Origin: CAYYHA01 sp964471535
GTDB lineage: Bacteria > Myxococcota > Myxococcia > SLRQ01
Length of the DNA stretch: 45,529 nucleotides
Direction of reading: 5' to 3'
Assembly: GCA_964471535.1 (NCBI GenBank)
Contig: CAYYHA010000008.1
Location: 1 to 45,529, forward strand
The translations under genes and the position numbers were made by a program. The notes under the pieces were generated by a model. That model made no database searches, was not told the DNA's origin, and saw only the letters and a program-made list of their open reading frames with translations. This document shows, in pieces, positions 7,985-15,132 of the stretch (positions are counted from its first letter, which is position 1; the number at the start of each line of letters is the position of its first letter).

Positions 7985-9615
7985 GGGTGCGTCCCATCGG
8001 CGTGCTGCTCTTGCTCGCGTCGGCGCTCGCGTGTGCTTCCACGCCGGAGCGCCGCGACGAGGAGGTCGTCGCCGTGCCCGAGGAGACCCCGGAGATCCCG
8101 GTGGCCCCCCGGAAGAAGGTGGTGGAGCCGGCGCCCAGCGCCGCGCCCGGGGGCGAGGTGGAGGCGGAGGGGCCGAAGCACGGCGGCTCACCGGCGGACG
8201 ACGCAAAGGTGGACGGCGCTCGAGCGGAGGGCACGGTCCCCGAGTCGCCGCCCGAGACCGTGGCGCCGCGCCCGCCTGCACGGCGGGAGACGCCCGGCCG
8301 CGCCGCCTTCGAGGCGGGCGTCGCGGCGGCCTCGCGGCAGGACTGGGCCACCGCCGAGCGGCACTTCCAAGAGGCGGTGGCGCGCGACGCTCGGCTCGAG
8401 TGGGGCTGGTACAACCTGGGCGTCGTCCGCGAGCACCAGGCGAAGTACGACGAGGCGGAAGAGGCCTATCGCAAGGCCCTCGAGATCCGTCCCGACTTCA
8501 CCGAGGCGGCTGCGAACCTGACCCGCCTCCTGGCTGCGCGGAATCAGGCACCGCTTGCCGAACGGGAGCTGCGGCGCTGGATTCAGGCACATCCCGAGGC
8601 CCTGGGTCTGCGCAACCAGCTCGCCCAAGCGCTGGTGTATCAAGGGTCCCCGGACAAGCTCGAACAAGCCTTCACCGAGGCGCGCAAGGTGCTGAAGGCA
8701 GACGAGCGGAACGTGGGGGCGATGATCGTGCTGGCGCAGGTCTTCTACAAGCAGAAGAAGTATGAGCTGGCCGGCTCGGTACTCGACAACGCCCTGAAGA
8801 TCGAGCCGAACAATGCGGTCGCCCACCTCCTGCGAGGCTTCGTCTATTTGACGCAGAAGGATCGCAAGAAGGCATTCCAGTCGTTCAAGACGGCGGCGAC
8901 GCTCCGCGGTGATCTGGTGGAGGCACAGATCAACTATGGTGCCTTCCTGAACGAGGCGCAGGACTGGGAGAAGGCGGTTGCTGCGCTGGAGATGGCGAAG
9001 AAGTATGCGCCGCAGCGGGCCGACGTCTATCTGAACCTGGGCAACGCGTATCGTGGCGCCGGCCGGGCCAAGGACGCACTCGAGGCGTACCGCATGGTGC
9101 AGAAGCTCGAGCCGCAGAACCGGGAGGTTCTCTTCAACCTCGGCCTGCTCCATCTCGACTCGGAGCTGCCAGGTGTCGACACCCTGAGCCGGCTACAGAC
9201 CGCCAAGATCTACTTCGAGCGTTACAAGAACGCAGGGGGCCACGACGAGCGACTCGATGCACTGATCAAGGACGCCGAGCGAGCCATCGGGAAGGAGAAG
9301 CGCCGCCTCGAGCGGGAGGCGAAGGAGCGTCTGCGAGCCGCCGAGGAGGCGAAGAAGAAGGCGGAGGAGGAGGCAAAGCGGAAGGCCGAGGAAGAAGCCA
9401 AGAAGAAGGCCGAAGAGGAGGCACGCCGGAAGGCCGAGGAAGAAGCCAAGAAGAAGGCCGAGGCAGAGGCGAAGAAGAAGGCCGAGCAAGAAGCGAAGAA
9501 GAAGGCGCAGAAGAAGCGCGCCGCCGACGCCGAGAAGGCCTCGACCCGGCTCGGTGAGGAGGATGCGGCGGGCCCCGAGGACAGTGGCTCGGTGCTGGGG
9601 GGCGACGAAAAGTGA
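7981..9615 (+). CDS. TPR lipoprotein with Lys/Glu-Ala tail, GltE/AglT-like
   Basis: This is a 544-residue protein. GTG 7981 overlaps the preceding stop (GTGA), with GGGAGG six bases upstream. The N-terminus has a lipobox (LASALAC, Cys18), so it should be a lipoprotein. A Pro/Glu-rich linker (about 20-105) is followed by about eight canonical TPRs (about 105-410; for example WYNLGVVREHQAKYDEAEEAY). The last 120 residues are an almost pure Ala/Glu/Lys helix. AglT (GltE) of M. xanthus is a TPR protein of similar size in the gliding complex, and the position just before the AglR-like motor gene supports the parallel. The charged tail is expected to form a long single helix or coiled coil, able to reach across the periplasm. 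Confidence 0.8.
   Translation: MRVRPIGVLLLLASALACASTPERRDEEVVAVPEETPEIPVAPRKKVVEPAPSAAPGGEVEAEGPKHGGSPADDAKVDGARAEGTVPESPPETVAPRPPARRETPGRAAFEAGVAAASRQDWATAERHFQEAVARDARLEWGWYNLGVVREHQAKYDEAEEAYRKALEIRPDFTEAAANLTRLLAARNQAPLAERELRRWIQAHPEALGLRNQLAQALVYQGSPDKLEQAFTEARKVLKADERNVGAMIVLAQVFYKQKKYELAGSVLDNALKIEPNNAVAHLLRGFVYLTQKDRKKAFQSFKTAATLRGDLVEAQINYGAFLNEAQDWEKAVAALEMAKKYAPQRADVYLNLGNAYRGAGRAKDALEAYRMVQKLEPQNREVLFNLGLLHLDSELPGVDTLSRLQTAKIYFERYKNAGGHDERLDALIKDAERAIGKEKRRLEREAKERLRAAEEAKKKAEEEAKRKAEEEAKKKAEEEARRKAEEEAKKKAEAEAKKKAEQEAKKKAQKKRAADAEKASTRLGEEDAAGPEDSGSVLGGDEK
9343..9510 (+). repeat. In-gene tandem repeat coding an (AEEEAKKK)-type helix
   Basis: A near-perfect tandem repeat of about 24-bp units of GAGGAGGCGAAGAAGAAG type codes the charged C-terminal helix of the TPR lipoprotein. 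The repeat units differ at third positions and at Lys/Arg choices, so it is a protein repeat and not a DNA array with spacers. Confidence 0.8.
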
Positions 9616-9713
9616 CCAAAGTTCAGTGGGTTGTCCCCATCCTTACCGTTCGCGTCCACCCCCAAGGAGCGCTGGATCCGCTCTGCCGCTTTGGATAGGA
9701 TGCGTCGCCGTGC

Positions 9714-9730
9714 TCGGGGCGGTGCCCCGA
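9714..9730 (+). terminator. Terminator-like hairpin in the 9616-9740 gap
   Basis: TCGGGGC (9714-9720), loop GGT, GCCCCGA (9724-9730) forms a perfect 7-bp stem. Only TTCC follows, with no T-run, so termination strength is uncertain. It lies between the TPR lipoprotein and the small exported protein and may reduce read-through. Confidence 0.3.
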
Positions 9731-9740
9731 TTCCGCAGTC

Positions 9741-10103
9741 ATGAACACCCCAAACGTGAGGAAGCTCGGGACCAGTGCTCGATTCGGGATGTGGCGGGGC
9801 CAGGCCCAGGCTCTGCCGGGGGAGGCCCTGCAGCCAACGACGCTGCGGTGGGTGGCTTCGCGGTGGAAGGCTCTTTGCTGCGCCCTCCTCGTCCTGGGGG
9901 TGCTCTCGGTTCCCGCGCTCGCCAGTGCGCAGAAGCACGGCAAGAAGGTGATCCGCCTCGAAGAGATCACCGTCGAGGGACGCATCCAGAAGCCGCAGGC
10001 CTTCTACATCCTCCCGCGTTCGAACCTCGACTACGAGGGACTCGAGCGGGTGGAGAGCTTCCTCCACAAGATCGAGGAGTCGGTCCGGGAGGCACCGTTC
10101 TGA
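9741..10103 (+). CDS. Small exported protein, unknown, next to the motor genes
   Basis: This is up to 120 residues from ATG 9741. That start has no ribosome binding site and leaves a signal-like segment (WKALCCALLVLGVLSVPALASA) buried after residue 41. Initiation at GTG 9852 would place it at the N-terminus and give an 83-residue precursor, and I find that more natural. The mature part is about 55 residues (KKVIRLEEITVEGRIQKPQA, then a Tyr/Leu-Pro-Arg motif, and a helical end SFLHKIEESV). I recall similar short proteins with a V-x-G-x-I-x-KP-x-A motif in myxobacterial genomes, but know no function. Position directly before the AglR-like gene suggests a periplasmic accessory of the motor. Confidence 0.6.
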   Translation: MNTPNVRKLGTSARFGMWRGQAQALPGEALQPTTLRWVASRWKALCCALLVLGVLSVPALASAQKHGKKVIRLEEITVEGRIQKPQAFYILPRSNLDYEGLERVESFLHKIEESVREAPF

Positions 10104-10230
10104 AGCCCCGTTTCGAACCGTTTCGTTGATCCGAACCTTCAACCCCGGGCGTTCGGGGGCCGGCCGCGATGGCCCGGATGGAACCCGGCGCCTTTGACGC
10201 TGTCAATCACAGAAAAGGAGACGTGACACC

Positions 10231-10881
10231 ATGGGTGCGATTGCCAAGTTCTTCGTAGACGGTGGGCCGTGGATGTATCCGATCGCGCTGATGAGCGTGA
10301 TCGGCCTCGCCATCTGCATCGAACGCTTCATCTTCCTGTTCTTCAAGTACAACATCAACGGCAGCGCCTTCATGGCGCAGATCCAGAAGCTGGTGATGGC
10401 AAACAACATCGACCGGGCGATCAAGCTGTGCAATGCGGCCCCGTCGGCGGCACTGCCCAAGGTGATCAAGGCGGGCCTGACCCGCGCCAACAAGGGCGAG
10501 GTCGAGATTCAGAACGCGGTGGAGGAGGCGACGCTCGAGGTGGTGCCGCAGATTCAGAAGCGGACCAACTCCCTGCAGGCGGTGGCAAACCTCGCCACGC
10601 TGCTCGGCCTGCTCGGCACGGTGATTGGTCTCATCCAGGCCTTCGAGGCGGTGGCCAGCGCCGCGCCGGATCAGAAGGCGGCGATGCTCACCAAGTCGAT
10701 CTCCATCGCGATGAACACCACGGCCTTCGGTCTGATGGTCGCGATCCCGGTGATGGCGGTTCACGTCATTCTCGCGGGCATCACCAAGAAGATCATCGAT
10801 GAGATCGATCAGTACAGCGTGAAGCTCGAGAACCTGCTCATCTCGCGAGGCAAGGGCGCTCAGTCCCCGCTGGATCGCTAG
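10231..10881 (+). CDS. aglR: TolQ/ExbB/MotA-family motor subunit, AglR-like
   Basis: This is a 216-residue inner-membrane protein of the TolQ/ExbB family, which forms pentameric proton channels around ExbD-type partners. Visible features are an N-terminal TM helix (about 16-35, MYPIALMSVIGLAICIERF), a cytoplasmic domain with the AIKLCNAAPSAALPKVIKAGL block, and two further TM helices. The first, about 128-150, contains the family motif ATLLGLLGTVIGLIQAF; the second is about 165-190 (NTTAFGLMVAIPVMAV). ATG 10231 has AAGGAG 11 bases upstream. Among TolQ paralogs it reads most like AglR of the Myxococcus gliding motor, and the neighbours (mglBA, Glt-like TPRs, two ExbD genes, a PglI-like TonB protein) agree. 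The 127 bases before it could hold a separate promoter, but I see no clear one. Confidence 0.85.
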   Translation: MGAIAKFFVDGGPWMYPIALMSVIGLAICIERFIFLFFKYNINGSAFMAQIQKLVMANNIDRAIKLCNAAPSAALPKVIKAGLTRANKGEVEIQNAVEEATLEVVPQIQKRTNSLQAVANLATLLGLLGTVIGLIQAFEAVASAAPDQKAAMLTKSISIAMNTTAFGLMVAIPVMAVHVILAGITKKIIDEIDQYSVKLENLLISRGKGAQSPLDR

Positions 10882-10941
10882 TCTCGGCGCCCCATCGCCT
10901 GCACGAGTAGGGCCTACGAACTTCGACTCGGGAGCCTATCC

Positions 10942-11466
10942 ATGGCAGCCAAGCCGTCATCGAGAGGACACAGGGGTGAGGAGCCGGTACCGCCGCTCAA
11001 CATCACCCCGATCATGAACCTCATCATCATCCTCATCCCGGCGCTCCTCATCTCTGCCGCCTTCGTTCAGATTGCGGTGATCAACGTCTCCGCGCCGCAG
11101 ATTGGCAGCGGGGTGGCGGAGGAGAAGCCCCAGGACGAGAACGAGAAGAAGCTCAACCTCACCATCGCGGTGACGGATCAGGGCTTTACGGTGGCGGGTA
11201 CCGGCGCGGTCCTCGGTGGGGGTGAGAACGGTGAGGAAGCCGGGCCCACCATCCCGAAGACCGCCGACGGCGAGTACGACTATGCGGCCCTGACCGCGAA
11301 GCTCGCGGAGATCAAGGACGCGTTTCCCGATGAGGAGCAGGTCATCATCAATGCCGAGCCGGACATCAAGTACGAAATCCTCGTCAAGGTGATGGACGCC
11401 TCCCGCGAGACGCCCGACCAGCGCCTCCTCTTCCCCAAGGTCGTGCTCTCCGCGGGCGTGACCTGA
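10942..11466 (+). CDS. ExbD/TolR-family subunit with Asn in place of the channel Asp
   Basis: This is a 174-residue protein with one N-terminal TM helix (about 24-45) and a periplasmic ExbD/TolR domain. In this family the TM helix begins with a motif of the INVTPFID type, whose Asp carries the protons. Here the aligned stretch is LNITPIMN, so the Asp is Asn26 (codon AAC, 11017-11019). The rest of the fold looks intact: the periplasmic strand-helix pattern continues to EQVIINAEPDIKYEILVKVMD and a C-terminal FPKVVLSAG. By position it corresponds to AglQ or AglS of M. xanthus. It cannot carry protons in the usual way and may serve as a structural or regulatory partner for the next gene's product. 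It follows the AglR-like gene by 60 bases. Confidence 0.85.
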   Translation: MAAKPSSRGHRGEEPVPPLNITPIMNLIIILIPALLISAAFVQIAVINVSAPQIGSGVAEEKPQDENEKKLNLTIAVTDQGFTVAGTGAVLGGGENGEEAGPTIPKTADGEYDYAALTAKLAEIKDAFPDEEQVIINAEPDIKYEILVKVMDASRETPDQRLLFPKVVLSAGVT

Positions 11467-11478
11467 TAGGACCCAGCC

Positions 11479-12042
11479 ATGGCAAGCGAGTACGACAGCC
11501 TGGAGAATTTCAAGCCGGCCGACGAGACCTTCAACGTCCGGAAGCGGCGGAAGCCGAAGAAGCTGGATGAACCCGGTCCGCTGACCATCACCTCGTTGAT
11601 GGACATCCTGACCATCCTCCTGGTCTTCCTCCTGAAGAGCTACTCGACGGACCCGGTGAACATCACCCAGTCGGAGGATCTGAAACTCCCGGACTCCTCC
11701 GCTCGGCTCCATCCCGAAGAGGCAGCGGCCATCGCCATCAGCAAGCGGCAGATCCTGGTCAACGACGTGGCCGTTGCGGACGTGATCGATGGGAAGGTCG
11801 ATCCGTCGGTGAAGCGGGACGGAGAGACCGGCTACTTCATCACGCCCCTCTTCGATGCGCTCTCCGCGGAAGCCGACAAGCAGAAGCGGATCGCCAAGCA
11901 CAACACGACCCAGCAGTTCAAGGGGCTCGCGCTCGTGATCGCCGACAAGGACACGCCGTACCGCCTCCTCAACGAGGTCTTGTACACTGCGGGGCAGGCT
12001 CAGTTCTCGAACTTCAAGTTCGCCGTCATCAAGCGCGAATAA
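11479..12042 (+). CDS. ExbD/TolR-family subunit with intact channel Asp
   Basis: This is a 187-residue protein starting 12 bases after the previous stop. A long basic cytoplasmic N-terminus (RKRRKPKK, 21-28) precedes the TM helix, which opens with LTITSLMD. Asp42 (GAC, 11602-11604) aligns with the proton-binding Asp of ExbD/TolR. The periplasmic domain ends with the family's helix-strand pattern (TPYRLLNEVLYTAGQAQFSNFKFAVIKRE). With the AglR-like protein this is the only proton-competent ExbD-type subunit seen in the locus. AglS- or AglQ-like by position; I do not assign the symbol. Confidence 0.85.
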   Translation: MASEYDSLENFKPADETFNVRKRRKPKKLDEPGPLTITSLMDILTILLVFLLKSYSTDPVNITQSEDLKLPDSSARLHPEEAAAIAISKRQILVNDVAVADVIDGKVDPSVKRDGETGYFITPLFDALSAEADKQKRIAKHNTTQQFKGLALVIADKDTPYRLLNEVLYTAGQAQFSNFKFAVIKRE

Positions 12043-12164
12043 AGCCCCTTCCCTCGAGGGCCGATGTAGGGGTAGCGTGAAGGCAACCGGCGGATCGCCG
12101 CCAGGCGGGGGTGGCGGTCCGGAAGCAGCATCGGCCCGCGACTTCTGGCACAATCTGGAGTCCA

Positions 12165-13532
12165 ATGTCCCCGCGCCCAGAGCAGAAGATCCTCCGCATC
12201 GGAGTCATCCAAGGCGGCAAGATCATCGAAGAGAGGCTGATCAAGCGTCGCGAGGACGTCACGGTCGGCTCGGCTCCGAACAATACCTTCGTCGTTCCCG
12301 CCTCCTCGCTGCCGAGAAGCTTCACCCTCTTCGAGCTCAAGGGCTCGCAGTACCACCTCGCCTTCAAGGACGGGATGGATGGCCGGGTCTCGGTGGGCAA
12401 TGGGGTCGTCGACTTTGCGTCGCTGAAGGCTCAGAACCTGGCACGGAAGCGCGGGGACGTCTTCACCTATCCCCTGTCCGAGCAGGCACGGGGCAAAGTC
12501 AGCCTTGGCGACGTCACGCTGCTCTTCCAGTTCGTCACCCCCCCGCCCGAGCCCCCCAAGCCGGTCTTGCCGAAGGAGGCCCGGGCCGGCTGGATCAAGA
12601 GCATCGACAAGGTCTTCACTGCGATCCTCCTTGTCAGCCTCGGCCTCCACATCTCGGGGATCTGGGTGCTGGAGAACACCCCCATCCCCAAGGAACTTTC
12701 CTTCGATGCGATCCCCGATCGCTTCGCGAAGCTCATCGTAGAGGAGATCCCAGAAGAACCTCCGCCGAAACCTGAGCCCGCACAGGGCGAGGGGGAGCTC
12801 GCCAAGGCCAAGAAGCCGGAGCCGGCGGAAGACGAGGGCAGCGCCGAGGACGAGGGTCCATCGGAAGAGGAGATCCGCCGCAAGGCACAGAATGCCGAGG
12901 TCCAAGAGAAGGTACGCAACACGGGCATCCTGGCGATCATCGGTGCGAAGGGGGAGGGCCCCTCCGCCGGTGAGACCCTTGTGGCCGATATCCTCGGTGG
13001 TGGGGGCGTGGGACAGGATCTCGATGCGGCGCTCGCCGGCGTTCAGGGTGTGGGCATCGCCACCGGCACCGACGCGCTGGCTCTGAAGACCGGCTTGAAG
13101 GGCGGGGCGGATGGCAAGGGCGTCGGGATCGGAGACCTAGCGACGAAAGGCGGCGCCGGCGGGAAGGTCGGGACGGGGTCCCGGCGAACGCCCCGAATCC
13201 GTGGGTCGATCCGCTCCGGCCGCACCATGGTCGAGAGTTCCACCGTCGATGCGCAGTCGATCAGCCGCTACATCAAGGTGCGCATGCGCTCGATCACGAG
13301 TTGCTATGAGGCGGAGCTGAAGCGCAATCCGTCGCTGCAGGGCAAGCTGTCCATACGGATCGTCATCGGCACCAATGGGCGGGTGGCAGACATCTCCATC
13401 GAGGAGGATACGCTGGGCTCCCCTGCCGTCGTTCGATGCGTGCGCAATCGAATCCGGCCCTGGCGTTTCCCCGTGAAGCCAGACGAAGAGACGGCGGTCA
13501 CCGTGCCATTCATCTTCGCCCCTCAGAGCTGA
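12165..13532 (+). CDS. GltG/PglI-like TonB-family protein with FHA-like head
   Basis: This is a 455-residue protein from ATG 12165 (GGAG 4 bases upstream). An in-frame GTG at 12111 would add 18 residues. Order of parts: a cytoplasmic FHA-like beta domain (about 7-125), a proline-rich link, a TM helix (about 151-169, AILLVSLGLHISGIWVL), an acidic Pro/Glu/Lys-rich periplasmic region, a Gly-rich segment, and a C-terminal domain (about 365-455) with the pattern CYEAELKRNPSLQGKL, then G-x-V-x-x-I and W-x-F-P, ending VPFIF. That last domain is the AgmX/PglI-type TonB-like C-terminus of myxobacteria. GltG (PglI) has this layout in the Glt gliding complex, linking the inner-membrane motor to the envelope. 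The FHA-like head lacks the usual GR and SxxH phosphothreonine-binding residues. Confidence 0.82.
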   Translation: MSPRPEQKILRIGVIQGGKIIEERLIKRREDVTVGSAPNNTFVVPASSLPRSFTLFELKGSQYHLAFKDGMDGRVSVGNGVVDFASLKAQNLARKRGDVFTYPLSEQARGKVSLGDVTLLFQFVTPPPEPPKPVLPKEARAGWIKSIDKVFTAILLVSLGLHISGIWVLENTPIPKELSFDAIPDRFAKLIVEEIPEEPPPKPEPAQGEGELAKAKKPEPAEDEGSAEDEGPSEEEIRRKAQNAEVQEKVRNTGILAIIGAKGEGPSAGETLVADILGGGGVGQDLDAALAGVQGVGIATGTDALALKTGLKGGADGKGVGIGDLATKGGAGGKVGTGSRRTPRIRGSIRSGRTMVESSTVDAQSISRYIKVRMRSITSCYEAELKRNPSLQGKLSIRIVIGTNGRVADISIEEDTLGSPAVVRCVRNRIRPWRFPVKPDEETAVTVPFIFAPQS

Positions 13533-13631
13533 TCGTCCGGCCTGGGCACGGCGCCGGCTTGAAACCGGATGCGTTCGGCTCATACGCTGGATTTGGGGAG
13601 GCCAGAGTGGGTGTGACCGGGCGGCGGGCTG

Positions 13632-14654
13632 ATGCAGGCAAAGCGACTCGAAGAGCTACGTGAGATTCTCTCCTCGGATTCCTTCCGCGCCTGGCTCGAT
13701 GAACTCCGCCAGGCCAACGAGGCGCTGAAGGAGGCCGAGGCTCGTTACGAATCGCTCCTCACCGACGCCACCCTGGCCGACTTTCGCGCCGAGCTCTCGC
13801 AGAAGAACGCCATCGAGACCGTCTATGCGGCAGGGGACTACGAGGACGAAGCGGCGCGGCTCCTCGCCGAAGCCACGGAGATAGAGAACCGCTCCATCGC
13901 CGCCGTGGCGGCCTTCGAGGAGCAGCGCTTTCGCGCCTCCGATGCGTGGATTCGCCTTGGCGCCATCGAGAAGACGCTCGAGGAGCTGAAGGAGGCCAAA
14001 GCCAGCGGCAGCACCGATCGCGCGCGTCTCGACGAGGAGATCCAGCGGGTCACGCGCGAGCGCCGGGCCGCACACGATGTGTACGAGCGGGAGAGTGCTC
14101 GGAAGGCGCAGCTCTGGGCCGAGGTGGAAGCGATGTGGCAGCAGAGCGCTCAGCTCTCGCTGACCTGCGCAGAGAAGGAGATGAAGGCGACGAAGGTGCG
14201 CCGCCAGGCGGAGAAGCTCTTTGCCGCCTCCGAGGAGCAGAAGAAAGCGGCAGAGGGGCTTCGGGCCGAGGCAGAGGCGCTGGCCGGTGAGCGGGCTCGG
14301 CTCGAGGCCCAGCAAGAGGCGCTGCGCAAGAACGCCCAGAACGCGTTCGGCTGCCTGGCGGGAGAGGATTTTCTCTACTGGGGCGCCAAGGAGAACAACA
14401 AGGTCGCCTATGCCGTGGCGCTGGTCGCCGACCGGGAAACCTACAACATCGAACTCGAAGAAGGCGGCCTGTACCAGGTGACGATTCGGAGGGGGGTGCG
14501 CTTCCTCGAGCCGGTGCTCAAGGGGGCGAACGGATCGACCGATGAGGACAAGCGGCTCGAGGCGTACTTCCTTGGCACCCATGCCCCAGAGACCGAGAAA
14601 CCGGCGGATGGCGGTGAGAACACGACTCCTCGAGAGAGGGATCCGGAGTCCTGA
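13632..14654 (+). CDS. Cytoplasmic coiled-coil protein, unknown
   Basis: This is a 340-residue protein without signal peptide or TM helix. Residues about 15-240 are strongly helical with long Glu/Ala/Lys/Arg heptads, expected to form a coiled coil. Residues about 245-320 form a compact globular domain (CLAGEDFLYWGAKENNKVAYAVALVADRE is representative; kept short here as its start CLAGEDFLYW and end ALVADRE), followed by a disordered acidic tail. I do not recognise the family. It is not AglZ: no receiver-like domain is present. The ATG at 13632 has no good ribosome binding site. It lies between the TonB-like gene and the cyclic-nucleotide-binding gene, 17 bases from the latter, and could be a cytosolic adaptor between MglA and the motor. 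That is inference. Confidence 0.75.
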   Translation: MQAKRLEELREILSSDSFRAWLDELRQANEALKEAEARYESLLTDATLADFRAELSQKNAIETVYAAGDYEDEAARLLAEATEIENRSIAAVAAFEEQRFRASDAWIRLGAIEKTLEELKEAKASGSTDRARLDEEIQRVTRERRAAHDVYERESARKAQLWAEVEAMWQQSAQLSLTCAEKEMKATKVRRQAEKLFAASEEQKKAAEGLRAEAEALAGERARLEAQQEALRKNAQNAFGCLAGEDFLYWGAKENNKVAYAVALVADRETYNIELEEGGLYQVTIRRGVRFLEPVLKGANGSTDEDKRLEAYFLGTHAPETEKPADGGENTTPRERDPES

Positions 14655-14671
14655 CGCGAGAGGGGAAAGCC

Positions 14672-15115
14672 GTGGACAAGGTGGATGTACTGAGGCGAAG
14701 CCGACTCTTCGACATGCTGTCGAACGAGGAGGTGGATCTGCTCGCCTCCTTGAGCCAGCTGCGCGAGTTTCAGGCGGGAGAGGTGGTCTTCGAGGAGGGG
14801 AGCGAGGGCGATGCGCTCTACGTCATCGCAGAGGGCGAGGTGGAGGTGGTGCGAAAGGAAGGTGGAGCAGAGAAGGTGCTCGCTTCCTTGGGGGCGCCGG
14901 AGTTCTTTGGCGAGATGTCGGTGATCGACAAGGAGACCCGGTCCGCGACGGTACGCGCCAAGTCACCGACTCGCCTCCTCCGGCTGACGGTGGACAACCT
15001 CATGACCTTCCGAAAGGCCTACCGCGACGGGTTCACCTTCATCGTCATCAACATCGCTCGAATTCTCTCCCACCGCCTGCGCGAGACCAACGCGCAGCTT
15101 GCGGCGCGGCTGTAG
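14672..15115 (+). CDS. Stand-alone cyclic-nucleotide-binding domain protein
   Basis: This is a 147-residue protein made of one CAP/CRP-type effector domain with no DNA-binding helix-turn-helix. The phosphate-binding cassette is visible as FFGEMSVIDKETRSATVRA (about 88-106): the Gly-Glu pair and the Arg before SATV are the residues that hold the cyclic phosphate in this family. Start is GTG 14672 behind GAGAGGGGAAA. The C-terminal helices (FIVINIARILSHRLRETNAQL) resemble the dimer helix of CRP. It follows the coiled-coil gene by 17 bases, so the two are probably cotranscribed. It may give the motor locus an input from cAMP or another cyclic nucleotide. The ligand is not established from sequence. 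Confidence 0.85.
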   Translation: MDKVDVLRRSRLFDMLSNEEVDLLASLSQLREFQAGEVVFEEGSEGDALYVIAEGEVEVVRKEGGAEKVLASLGAPEFFGEMSVIDKETRSATVRAKSPTRLLRLTVDNLMTFRKAYRDGFTFIVINIARILSHRLRETNAQLAARL

Positions 15116-15132
15116 TCGGGACGCTTGGTGCC

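Noticed and set aside
9343..9510. Short tandem DNA repeat as a CRISPR-like array
   Set aside because: Unit length is about 24 bp with no spacers, and it is in frame with a Lys/Glu/Ala helix.
10131..10156. CCGAAC ... GTTCGG inverted repeat before the AglR-like gene
   Set aside because: Only six base pairs with a 14-base GC-rich loop; expected by chance at this GC content.
14542..15132. Upstream extension of the beta-propeller gene by about 197 residues
   Set aside because: It overlaps the cNMP-binding gene in another frame and is Arg/Gly-rich without a family match. The signal peptide appears only at ATG 15133.
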